Of a stretch of DNA of 64,000 bases, positions 54,120-62,219 are shown one piece after another; position 1 is the stretch's first letter; the number at the start of each line of letters is the position of its first letter. The notes beneath the pieces are model-generated. The model did not search any database and was not told the origin of the DNA. It worked only from the letters and a program-made list of their open reading frames with translations. Source of the DNA: Chitinophaga filiformis (GTDB lineage Bacteria > Bacteroidota > Bacteroidia > Chitinophagales > Chitinophagaceae); contig NZ_JAKIRP010000004.1 of the NCBI RefSeq assembly GCF_021646545.1, positions 124,001 to 188,000 on the forward strand, given 5' to 3'. The translations under genes and the position numbers were made by a program.

Positions 54120-55514
54120 CTAAAATCCGAAATAAGATCTGGCATTATTGTAACTGATGTCCTGCACCATCTTGCCCAACCACTTGATATCTCCCGGCAG
54201 TTCTCCGTTCTCTACATCGTTACCTATGAGGTTACACAAAATACGGCGAAAATATTCATGTCGTGAGTAAGAGAGAAAACTTCTCGAATCCGTCAGCATT
54301 CCCACGAACCGGCTCAATAACCCCATATTACTCAACGTATTCATCTGTTTCTCCATACCATCCTTCTGGTCGAGGAACCACCAACCAGATCCAAACTGCA
54401 TTTTTCCGGGCACAGTGCCATCCTGGAAATTACCGACCATGGTGGCAAATACCTCATTATATGAAGGGTTCAGGTTATATACTACTGTCTTTGCCAGTTT
54501 ATCTTTCTTGTCGAGCCTGTCCAGGAATACAGACATCGCCTGTGCTACCTGCCAGTCACCGATAGAATCCACACCTGCGTCTGCACCGATCCGGCTTAAC
54601 AGACGGCTGTTATTATTGCGGATAGCGCCGACATGGAACTGTTGTACCCAACCACGCTCGTGGTTCCATTCACAGATAATATGCAGGGTGCCTGCTTTGA
54701 AAGCATCCGCTTCTTCCGGTGTAAGCGCCTGTCCTTTACGCAGTTTTGCATAAGAGGCGGTCAATCCTTCTTCCGTGAAACTACCTGCATAAAATGTACT
54801 GATACCATGATCGGACAGGCGTCCGCCGTTCGCATGAAAATAGTCATGGCGACGGCGCAGCGCATCTATGAATTGACTGTATGTATCTGTATTGATGCCT
54901 GCTGCGGCACCCAGTTTATCTGCATAAGTATTAAATGCTGTCACATCTTCCACAGCTATTGCCCTGTCAGGCCTGAACGTAGGCAATACACGCACTTTAA
55001 AAGACGATTTGCTGATGGCCTGATGATATTCCAGTGAATCGCAGGGATCATCGGTAGTGCATAACGCATCTACTTTAAAATGTTGTAGTAGGGCCTGGGT
55101 AGTCCACTTAGGCAGCTGTTCATTGCAATATCCGTACACCCATTCTGCGCTGTCTTTATCAAGTAGTTGCTTTACACCAAAAGGATTCAACAGCTCCATA
55201 TGCGTCCAGTGATACAGCGGGTTCCGCATGGTATAGGGCACGGTTTCTGCCCACCGTTTGAACTTCGTATAGTCGTCTGTATCGCCGGTAATATCTGCCT
55301 CTGCTACACCGTTTGCACGCATTGCACGCCATTTATAGTGATCTCCTTTCAGCCACATGGCTGTCAGGTTTTCAAACTGACGATTAGCCGCTATTTCATC
55401 TGGTGGCAGGTGATTATGATAATCGATGATGGGCATCGCTTTTGCATAATCGTGGAATAACTGTTTAGCCGTTTCTGTCTGCAACAGGAAATCAGCATCT
55501 AAAAATTGTTTCAT
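54120..55514 (-). CDS. uxaC: Glucuronate/galacturonate isomerase
   Basis: 464 residues. UxaC isomerises D-glucuronate to fructuronate and D-galacturonate to tagaturonate in the cytosol. Amidohydrolase-fold features: MPIIDYHNHLPPDEIAANRQ near residue 28 (metal-binding HNH), FENLTAMWLKGDHYKWRAMR near 48, HFKVDALCTTDDPCDSLEYH near 145, LSDHGISTFYAGSF near 235, and FVGMLTDSRSFLSYSRHEYF near 410. The length fits the family (about 470). It lies 15 bases after uxaB and 12 before kdgK. Because no UxuA/UxuB is visible in the window, the galacturonate branch is the one fully supported here. Confidence 0.96.
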   Translation of the reverse strand: MKQFLDADFLLQTETAKQLFHDYAKAMPIIDYHNHLPPDEIAANRQFENLTAMWLKGDHYKWRAMRANGVAEADITGDTDDYTKFKRWAETVPYTMRNPLYHWTHMELLNPFGVKQLLDKDSAEWVYGYCNEQLPKWTTQALLQHFKVDALCTTDDPCDSLEYHQAISKSSFKVRVLPTFRPDRAIAVEDVTAFNTYADKLGAAAGINTDTYSQFIDALRRRHDYFHANGGRLSDHGISTFYAGSFTEEGLTASYAKLRKGQALTPEEADAFKAGTLHIICEWNHERGWVQQFHVGAIRNNNSRLLSRIGADAGVDSIGDWQVAQAMSVFLDRLDKKDKLAKTVVYNLNPSYNEVFATMVGNFQDGTVPGKMQFGSGWWFLDQKDGMEKQMNTLSNMGLLSRFVGMLTDSRSFLSYSRHEYFRRILCNLIGNDVENGELPGDIKWLGKMVQDISYNNARSYFGF

Positions 55515-55529
55515 AAACGATCTGGTTCC

Positions 55530-57035
55530 TTATAATACTTTACTGTAGCTGTCTGCATATGCTTTTACGCCTTCCTGTAACATGCCTTGCAGATGTGCGG
55601 ATACTGCCTCCACAAAACCAGGGATCTGCGACAGATCGCTCTCCCATAAACGCTTGTCTGCACTGATGGCCTGAACCATTTCCGTAACGGCTGCACCTCC
55701 CCTGCCTGTTATGCCCGCCCAGTAGGCTGCAAAGATGGCGATATTATCGTCTGTGATAGCATAATATTCGGTTCCCCGCTGACCGAAATACTGTCCGTTT
55801 TCCTGCTTTTCAGGCCGCAGGAACAAGAGCATGGCGGCAAAGCCCAGGCACATAGAAACCGGTAATGCGTTCTGCTGCTCGTAATAACGGACGATGGTCC
55901 GCACGTTACGGGCATTCATCTTCATGCTTTCCTGGAAAGTGATACTCAGCAGCTTATGCGCAATGTTCGGATTGGCAAAGCGGTCCAGTACATCTTCCGC
56001 AAACTCCGGCGCCTGAGGACAGATCTCCCTGATTGTAGGCAGGATCTCTTCGATAATAACCGTCCGGAAGAAGGAGCGCATGTAGGCATTCTCCATACAT
56101 TCGAAAACGGTGTTTAATCCGCAGAGATAGCCCAGCGGTACTGATATTGTATGACTTCCGTTCAGGATCCTGAGTTTCTGTTCACGGAAGGGTGTAATAT
56201 CCGGTGTTATCAGCATCCGGGCATCTGTCTGATGGAATCCCAGGATGTCCCTTACACGCTCATCTCCCTCAATTGCCCAGAGCAGGTAAGGCTCTGCGTC
56301 AATCCACAAACCATCGCTATATCCTGCTTTCGCCTCGAGTGCGGTCAGGTCTTTCGGTTTTCCCGGTACGATCCTGTCAACAAGCGAGCTGCAGAAGTAG
56401 TTATCGCTTTCTATCCATTGCAGAAAAGCCAGCGGCAGGCCATTATATTTTGCCAGTTTCAGCACTATCTCCTTCAGTAACAGCCCGTTGTTAACAACCA
56501 GCTCCGTAGGCACGATCACAAATCCGGTATGTGAAGCCCCCTTGAAATACTGGAACCGCTCCCAGAGTACAGCCAGCAATTTTCCGGGGAAAGATGCCGG
56601 TACGCCGTCTATTTTTTCCTCTACATACTGGATTCCCACCTCTGTAGTGTTGGATATGATTGTTTGCAGCGCAGGCTGGTGTACTGCCTCTAATACCTGC
56701 TGCCAATATGCATTCGATTGCAGAACACGGCTAACGGAAGCATTGATCAGCACCTCATTCACCAGTTCCCCCTGGGAAACGCCCTTGATATTAGTTGTAT
56801 ATAAGTTGTCCTGCTGGCTGAACTCTTTCGTATCGCCTCCGGTAGATTTCACCACCACGATCCGTCCCTGGTACACTCCTTTTTTGTTGGCTTTATCCAC
56901 CAGGTAATCCACTAATCCTCTCAGCAATACGCCTGTGCCAAACTGTAATATTTTCTCCGGATAGTTAAAATAGCTCTCAGACACCCCCAGTTCCGGATGC
57001 TTCAATACATGAGCTTTATTCAAAATAGGTAACAT
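55530..57035 (-). CDS. uxaB: Tagaturonate reductase (altronate oxidoreductase)
   Basis: 501 residues from the ATG at 57035; the 35 upstream in-frame codons are AT-rich and not protein-like. Mannitol-dehydrogenase-family protein: ILQFGTGVLLRGLVDYLVDK near residue 30 (NAD-binding), PALQTIISNTTEVGIQYVEE near 115, WIESDNYFCSSLVDRIVPG near 208, and the catalytic region EQKLRILNGSHTISVPLGY near 275 (Lys and His). It reduces tagaturonate to altronate, the UxaA substrate. First gene of the uxaB-uxaC-kdgK-eda unit. No TGCAAACGTTTGCA operator is visible upstream, so its regulation may differ from that of the other uronate genes. Confidence 0.93.
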   Translation of the reverse strand: MLPILNKAHVLKHPELGVSESYFNYPEKILQFGTGVLLRGLVDYLVDKANKKGVYQGRIVVVKSTGGDTKEFSQQDNLYTTNIKGVSQGELVNEVLINASVSRVLQSNAYWQQVLEAVHQPALQTIISNTTEVGIQYVEEKIDGVPASFPGKLLAVLWERFQYFKGASHTGFVIVPTELVVNNGLLLKEIVLKLAKYNGLPLAFLQWIESDNYFCSSLVDRIVPGKPKDLTALEAKAGYSDGLWIDAEPYLLWAIEGDERVRDILGFHQTDARMLITPDITPFREQKLRILNGSHTISVPLGYLCGLNTVFECMENAYMRSFFRTVIIEEILPTIREICPQAPEFAEDVLDRFANPNIAHKLLSITFQESMKMNARNVRTIVRYYEQQNALPVSMCLGFAAMLLFLRPEKQENGQYFGQRGTEYYAITDDNIAIFAAYWAGITGRGGAAVTEMVQAISADKRLWESDLSQIPGFVEAVSAHLQGMLQEGVKAYADSYSKVL

Positions 57036-57186
57036 ATTAAATTTTTTATTAAACGCAGAACTCCGATCATTAAATATAAAACGAATACTTGACAGTCCAT
57101 AGTGTATACTTAATATCGGAGTAGAATTACTCTTTCCCATTCATGTCATAATATTACCCCCGGGGAGCCTTCTCGACTAATTTCTG

Positions 57187-57194
57187 TAATTTTG
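57187..57194 (+). promoter_or_regulatory. Candidate -7 box before mnmA
   Basis: TAATTTTG fits TAnnTTTG and lies 20 bases before the mnmA ATG, the distance expected for a short-leader Bacteroidota transcript. No clear -33 element. Confidence 0.5.
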
Positions 57195-57214
57195 CGCACT
57201 TAATATTATTAACA

Positions 57215-58315
57215 ATGAGCAGACATGGTAAGGTTCTGGTAGCGATGAGCGGCGGTATAGATAGTACCGTTACCGCCCTGATGCTGCATGAACAAGGGTA
57301 CGAAGTGGTGGGAATCACCATGAAGACCTGGGATTATGCATCTGCCGGCTCCAGCAAAAAGGAAACCGGGTGCTGTAACCTGGATTCCTTCAATGATGCC
57401 CGTGCAGCAGCCGTACACCACGGTTTTCCTCACTTCGTGCTGGATATCAGGGACGAATTCGGGGATTTTGTTATTAATAACTTTGTAGACGAATATATAG
57501 CAGGCCGCACCCCTAATCCTTGCGTTCTGTGCAATACCCATATAAAATGGCGTGCGTTGATGAAACGTGCAGATGCCATGGACTGTGCTTTTATTGCAAC
57601 AGGACACTATGCTCAGATCAGGGAAGAAGACAGCCGCTTCGTTCTCAGCAAGGGTATTGATGACCTGAAAGACCAGAGCTATGTATTATGGGGCCTCCAG
57701 CAGGATGTGCTGGCCCGTACGATATTGCCCCTGGGTAAATACCGCAAGACAGAGATCCGCCAGATGGCGTTTGATTTCGGCTATCCGGAACTGGCAAAAA
57801 AAGCAGAAAGCTATGAGATCTGCTTCGTGCCGGACAATGACTATCGCGGTTTCCTGAAACGTAAAGTGGATGGACTGGAAGAACAGGTAAATGGTGGCAA
57901 TTTCGTGCTGAGAGACGGCACGATCGTCGGTCATCATAAGGGTTACCCCTTCTATACTATCGGACAGCGTAAAGGGCTGGATATTGCCCTGGGACGCCCG
58001 GTATTCGTCACTGAGATCATCCCGGAAACCAATACCGTAGTGCTGGGTAATGAAGATGAACTTAACCGTAACGAAATGACCGTTGCAGGTCTGAACCTGA
58101 TAAAGTACGATCACATTCCGGAAGGGATGGAAGCCATCACCAAGATCCGCTATAAAGACAAAGGGGCTCTCAGCAATCTTTACAATGTAGACGGAAAGGT
58201 AAAGGTGAACTTCTATGAACACGTGAAAGGTATCGCTCCCGGACAGTCAGCCGTTTTCTACGAAGGAGATGATGTGATTGCGGGGGGTATTATACAGAGA
58301 AGTGTATTGCAGTAG
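57215..58315 (+). CDS. mnmA: tRNA-specific 2-thiouridylase
   Basis: 366 residues. It installs 2-thiouridine at the wobble position (U34) of Lys, Glu and Gln tRNAs, using a persulfide and ATP. VLVAMSGGIDSTVTALMLHE at the N-terminus holds the PP-loop SGGxDS motif. RTPNPCVLCNTHIKWRALM near 105 and AESYEICFVPDNDY near 200 carry the two catalytic Cys residues. The central HHKGYPFYTIGQRKGLDIAL and the C-terminal beta-barrel (GIAPGQSAVFYEGDDVIAGG) are typical. The length matches the family. Divergent from uxaB; an independent housekeeping gene with its own terminator. Confidence 0.98.
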   Translation: MSRHGKVLVAMSGGIDSTVTALMLHEQGYEVVGITMKTWDYASAGSSKKETGCCNLDSFNDARAAAVHHGFPHFVLDIRDEFGDFVINNFVDEYIAGRTPNPCVLCNTHIKWRALMKRADAMDCAFIATGHYAQIREEDSRFVLSKGIDDLKDQSYVLWGLQQDVLARTILPLGKYRKTEIRQMAFDFGYPELAKKAESYEICFVPDNDYRGFLKRKVDGLEEQVNGGNFVLRDGTIVGHHKGYPFYTIGQRKGLDIALGRPVFVTEIIPETNTVVLGNEDELNRNEMTVAGLNLIKYDHIPEGMEAITKIRYKDKGALSNLYNVDGKVKVNFYEHVKGIAPGQSAVFYEGDDVIAGGIIQRSVLQ

Positions 58316-58336
58316 AATGCTGTAATCCAGATATAG

Positions 58337-58368
58337 AAAAGGTGCTTCTTTATCCGAAGCACCTTTTT
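58337..58368. terminator. Terminator between mnmA and the converging lipoprotein gene
   Basis: AAAAGGTGCTTC pairs with GAAGCACCTTTT with a short loop and has A and T runs on both sides, so it serves both directions. Confidence 0.9.
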
Positions 58369-58414
58369 ATTTTCCTTTAAAGATTATTTGAGAGCAGATC
58401 GAAGTTTTGAAATG

Positions 58415-59296
58415 CTACCTGTAAGTGATCTTTCTCGTTGTTACCGACGTCCAGGTTTTATCATGCGGTGTGGCTTTCTCAATCGTCCAGTTTCCTTTTT
58501 TATCATACTCATATTCGGATGTAAAACTCATAGCTTTGTTGATTTGACCAAAGCTATCCTTAGTCAGACTATCGGCATGATAATGTTCCCACAAGACAAT
58601 ATTCCCATACCTATCGTACTTCTTAATCACTTTGTAATCAGCCTTACCATTTGTATAGGTATACATACCCACAAGTTGATTTAAACTATTATATTCATCC
58701 TCCCTCGACCAGGACATGGAATCCTGATTCAACATACGATGTACCGCCATTAGAATACCTTTCTTTTCGCTGATGATAATCTGTTCCTTATTACTGCCTT
58801 TCCCCGCGGAAATCAGCAACGTATCGCCCATCTTACTATACTCATAAAATTGATGACTTTCAGTACTAAAAAAACGGTTTACTTTTTCAACACGTCTGCC
58901 GGCAGCATCATATCTGAATCGGTCGGCATTATAAGTGTTATAATCATCCGAATAGATAAGCGCTAATATTCTACCTGCGCTATCATACCGTATAGTGAGC
59001 GTATCATTCGTTGTTCTCCTGGAAGTGGTAACGATCCTGTACAGCCGGTGGTCTTTAAAAAGGTATTCCTTCAACACAGAGTCCCTTTCTATGTATCCAT
59101 CGCCAGCCTTCGTTTCTGTATAAAATACTTCGGAAATGTGTTCAATGTCTCCCTGGAATGTTTCAGGACGGAATGGTGTAGTGAAGTGCTCATTCAATAC
59201 CTTCTCTCTGATCAATGCGATCCTGTCCACTTTTTCATCAGATGACGATGATTTACATGCTGCCAGCAATAGTAACAAATACAATACTCTCTTCAT
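58415..59296 (-). CDS. Hypothetical lipoprotein with YD-type repeats
   Basis: 293 residues with a lipoprotein signal (MKRVLYLLLLLAAC followed by KSSSS). The mature protein contains several YD/RHS-like segments: IRYDSAGRILALIYSDDYNT near 102, FRYDAAGRRVEKVNRFFS near 127, EDEYNSLNQLVGMYTYTNGK near 205 and YDRYGNIVLWEHYHADS near 228. These repeats form beta-hairpins; in RHS proteins they make a shell, but here there are only a few and no toxin domain, so a small surface-anchored beta-structured protein is more likely. It converges on mnmA and is followed upstream, on the same strand, by the rRNA methyltransferase gene 16 bases away. Function unknown. Confidence 0.65.
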   Translation of the reverse strand: MKRVLYLLLLLAACKSSSSDEKVDRIALIREKVLNEHFTTPFRPETFQGDIEHISEVFYTETKAGDGYIERDSVLKEYLFKDHRLYRIVTTSRRTTNDTLTIRYDSAGRILALIYSDDYNTYNADRFRYDAAGRRVEKVNRFFSTESHQFYEYSKMGDTLLISAGKGSNKEQIIISEKKGILMAVHRMLNQDSMSWSREDEYNSLNQLVGMYTYTNGKADYKVIKKYDRYGNIVLWEHYHADSLTKDSFGQINKAMSFTSEYEYDKKGNWTIEKATPHDKTWTSVTTRKITYR

Positions 59297-59312
59297 AAGG
59301 TTTATAAGGCAA

Positions 59313-60473
59313 TTACTTTTTTAACATCTTTACCGCAAACATACTATCCGCCCGCTGTTCATATCCGGCTATCACACCTCCTTCCTGTCGTTCAAGCCCA
59401 CTCCCCTCTTCCAGGAATCTCACCACCTCTTCATTCTCTTTCCTGAACACCGAACAGGTTATATAGATCAGCGTCCCTCCGGGTTTTAACAGTTGCACTA
59501 CATTGGCAGCGATCTTCTTTTGCAGCTGCTGATATTCTGTGATCTGTTTCTCACTGAAGAAAGAAAGACTTTCCGGCGTACGTCCCCAGGTACCTGATCC
59601 TGAGCAGGGTGCATCCAGGATAATATGATCAAAACGGCGGTCTTTAATAACTGATGATGCTACCGGTGCTGTCAGGTCCATCACAACACTCTCGTAATGC
59701 CTTATTCCAGCCTCTTTAAAGCGCTGATGCAGGTTTTGGATAATGGAGGTCCGGATATCACTTGCCAGTAGTTTTACGCCTGGTTGTTTGTCCAGCAACA
59801 GGATCGATTTCCCGCCACTGGCAGCACAACTATCCCACCAGAGCTCTCCGGCCTGTGCATTGAATAAGGCGCCTACTTTTTGAGAGGAGGCATCCTGTAT
59901 CTCATACCAGCTCTTATCTGTAATGATCGCATCTATTTTCGTACTGTTAGGCAATGCAATGGTATCGTCTCCCAATACTTCAAATGCCACCGCCGACTTT
60001 TCCAACAGGCGCAATATCGAAAACTGCTTGTTATTACGCGTTCTGATAAACAGTTGCGGTTGTACGAAGAAAGAGCGACTGAAGGCAAGACTATCAATAT
60101 CGTCGGACAATTCCCTGGTAAACGGGAATACATCCGTCACATCTGCATGTCCCAGCAATAACAGTTTCTCATCTACCGGCAATGTGATCTTTTCATGCAG
60201 TTCCGGATGATAGAACCGTAATATCTCATTCCCTTCCTGTTCACACAGGAAACATCCCATCAATATTCTTTCAGAAGTACTCTTCGCCCCTTTCCACAGG
60301 TGTCCCAGCCGGTAATACTGATATACCAGTTGAGAGATCTGTCGTCTGTCCCTGCTGCCCATGTAAGGATGCTGCTTAAAGAATCCTTTCAGAAAGTGGT
60401 GCAATGGCAGGGAGCCATCGTAAGCGACAATGATCTTCTCTGCAGCAGCTAAATAATTTTCCCAGCGGATCAT
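59313..60473 (-). CDS. RsmB-like 16S rRNA (cytosine-C5) methyltransferase
   Basis: 386 residues. The N-terminal region is short and helical (RDRRQISQLVYQYYRLGHLW) and lacks the full NusB domain of enterobacterial RsmB. The SAM-dependent NOP2/Sun-type catalytic domain has IQDASSQKVGALFNAQAGEL near 190, the SAM-site AASGGKSILLLD near 220, KLLASDIRTSIIQNLHQRF near 235, and the catalytic Cys residues in ILDAPCSGSGTWGRTPE near 290 and LIYITCSVFRKENEEVV near 345. It methylates rRNA cytosines in the cytosol. A short intergenic terminator separates it from sucB. Confidence 0.93.
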   Translation of the reverse strand: MIRWENYLAAAEKIIVAYDGSLPLHHFLKGFFKQHPYMGSRDRRQISQLVYQYYRLGHLWKGAKSTSERILMGCFLCEQEGNEILRFYHPELHEKITLPVDEKLLLLGHADVTDVFPFTRELSDDIDSLAFSRSFFVQPQLFIRTRNNKQFSILRLLEKSAVAFEVLGDDTIALPNSTKIDAIITDKSWYEIQDASSQKVGALFNAQAGELWWDSCAASGGKSILLLDKQPGVKLLASDIRTSIIQNLHQRFKEAGIRHYESVVMDLTAPVASSVIKDRRFDHIILDAPCSGSGTWGRTPESLSFFSEKQITEYQQLQKKIAANVVQLLKPGGTLIYITCSVFRKENEEVVRFLEEGSGLERQEGGVIAGYEQRADSMFAVKMLKK

Positions 60474-60503
60474 ATAGCGATTGATGCGGCCGCTTTAAAT
60501 GCA

Positions 60504-60550
60504 AAACGCTTAACGCGATTGGCAACAATGCAATCAGGCGTTAAGCGTTT
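60504..60550 (-). terminator. Terminator after sucB
   Basis: AAACGCTTAACGC (60504-60516) pairs with GCGTTAAGCGTTT (60538-60550), with a second inner stem GATTG/CAATC, and a TTTT stretch follows on the minus strand. It lies 34 bases past the sucB stop. Confidence 0.85.
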
Positions 60551-60583
60551 CCGCAATTATATGCGTTCCGCGTTTAGCGTTTT

Positions 60584-62152
60584 TTACAATTTCAGTAATG
60601 CTTTCAGCGGATCCTTACCGAACAGTAACTGCTCAGGACTCTCCAGCATTTCTTTTACACGCACCAGGAAGCTTACAGACTCACGACCATCGATGATACG
60701 GTGGTCGTAGCTGAGCGCCACATACATCATCGGACGGATCACTACCTGTCCGTTGACAGCCATCGGGCGTTCCTGGATCTTGTGCATACCTAAGATGGCA
60801 GACTGAGGAATGTTAATGATCGGAGTACTCATCAGCGAACCGAACACGCCTCCGTTGGTGATAGTGAAGGTACCACCGGTCATTTCATCCATGGTGAGTT
60901 TGTTGTCACGGGCTTTGGTAGCCAGTTCCACTACTTTCTTTTCAATCTGCGCCATATCCAGGCTTTCTGCGTTGCGGATCACCGGTACTACCAGACCTTT
61001 CGGTGCTGATACAGCGATAGATACGTCACAGAAATCATGGTATACCAGCTCTTCTCCGTCGATATATGCATTTACAGAAGGGAATTCCTTCAGTGCAAAA
61101 CAACATGCTTTTGTGAAGAAGCTCATAAAGCCCAGGTTCACTTCATGCTGTTTCTTGAATACTTCTTTATACTTAGCGCGCAGTTCCATGATAGCTGTCA
61201 TGTCCACCTCGTTGAAGGTAGTCAGCATCGCTGTTGTATTCTTCGCTTCCACCAGGCGGCGGGAAACTGTCTTACGCAGGTTGCTCATCTTCTCGCGACG
61301 TTCTGCGCGGGTGAACATTTCCTGACCGATAGCCACACCCGGATGCTGAAGCGCTGCGTATACATCATCTTTCATGATCTTACCATGTGCACCGGTACCC
61401 TTGATAGAGGATGGATCCACGTGCTTGTCTGCAATTACTGCAGCAGCTACAGGACTAGCCTTTACATCATTCGGGATAGCGGTCACCGGCGCCTGCTGTG
61501 CCTGTGGAGCGGCCTGTGGTTTCGCAGCGGGAGCAGCAGAAGCAGCTGGTTGCGCTTTACCGGCAGGACGGCCTACACTGGTATCTATTTTAGCGATAGG
61601 ATCACCTACCTTTAATACGTCTCCTTCTTTACCGAGCGTCTGTAACGCACCGGCTTCTTCGGCATTCAGTTCGAAAGTGGCTTTCTCTGATTCCAGCTCG
61701 CAGATCACTTCATCACGTTCTACATACTCACCGTCTTTCTTCAGCCATTTTATCAATGTTACTTCACTGATAGATTCGCCCACAGTAGGCACCTTCATCT
61801 CAATGGTTCCTTTATTTACCGCAGGTGCTGCAGGAGCAGCTTCGGCAACAGGAGCAGGTGCAGATGCAGCAACAGGCGCAGCTGCGGCCGGAGCGCCCGC
61901 ACCCGCAGGAGCAGCAGCATCCGTGTCAATTGTACAAGCTACATCGCCTACTTTTAAAGTAGCGCCTTCAGGGGCTGCAATTTTTAATACCCCCGCCTTT
62001 TCTGCATTCAGTTCAAAGGTGGCTTTTTCAGATTCCATTTCACAGATCACCTCATCCTGCTGCACATAATCTCCGTCTTTCTTCAACCACTTTGCAATTG
62101 TTACCTCGCTAATAGATTCTCCTACCGTAGGAACTTTGATTTCGATAGCCAT
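60584..62152 (-). CDS. sucB: Dihydrolipoyllysine succinyltransferase (2-oxoglutarate dehydrogenase E2), two lipoyl domains
   Basis: 522 residues from the ATG at 62152. Two near-identical lipoyl domains: residues about 2-78 and 117-193, each with [13 protein letters not shown] or [15 protein letters not shown] and a lipoyl Lys in ESEKATFE. Ala/Pro-rich linkers join them. A peripheral-subunit-binding domain ([20 protein letters not shown]) is at about 235-275. The catalytic domain from about 285 ends in [20 protein letters not shown] with the His and Asp of the acyltransferase. It transfers succinyl to CoA in the TCA cycle. Preceded on the same strand by sucA at 67 bases. Confidence 0.97.
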   Translation of the reverse strand: MAIEIKVPTVGESISEVTIAKWLKKDGDYVQQDEVICEMESEKATFELNAEKAGVLKIAAPEGATLKVGDVACTIDTDAAAPAGAGAPAAAAPVAASAPAPVAEAAPAAPAVNKGTIEMKVPTVGESISEVTLIKWLKKDGEYVERDEVICELESEKATFELNAEEAGALQTLGKEGDVLKVGDPIAKIDTSVGRPAGKAQPAASAAPAAKPQAAPQAQQAPVTAIPNDVKASPVAAAVIADKHVDPSSIKGTGAHGKIMKDDVYAALQHPGVAIGQEMFTRAERREKMSNLRKTVSRRLVEAKNTTAMLTTFNEVDMTAIMELRAKYKEVFKKQHEVNLGFMSFFTKACCFALKEFPSVNAYIDGEELVYHDFCDVSIAVSAPKGLVVPVIRNAESLDMAQIEKKVVELATKARDNKLTMDEMTGGTFTITNGGVFGSLMSTPIINIPQSAILGMHKIQERPMAVNGQVVIRPMMYVALSYDHRIIDGRESVSFLVRVKEMLESPEQLLFGKDPLKALLKL

Positions 62153-62219
62153 ATTTCTAATTTCTGTGTGCAATCAATGTTTAAAAGTGAAATCATTCTT
62201 CACTTTATTCTCTATTCAT

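Noticed and set aside
58415..59296. RHS/polymorphic toxin
   Set aside because: Only a few YD-like repeats, lipoprotein anchor, no toxin domain and no immunity gene.
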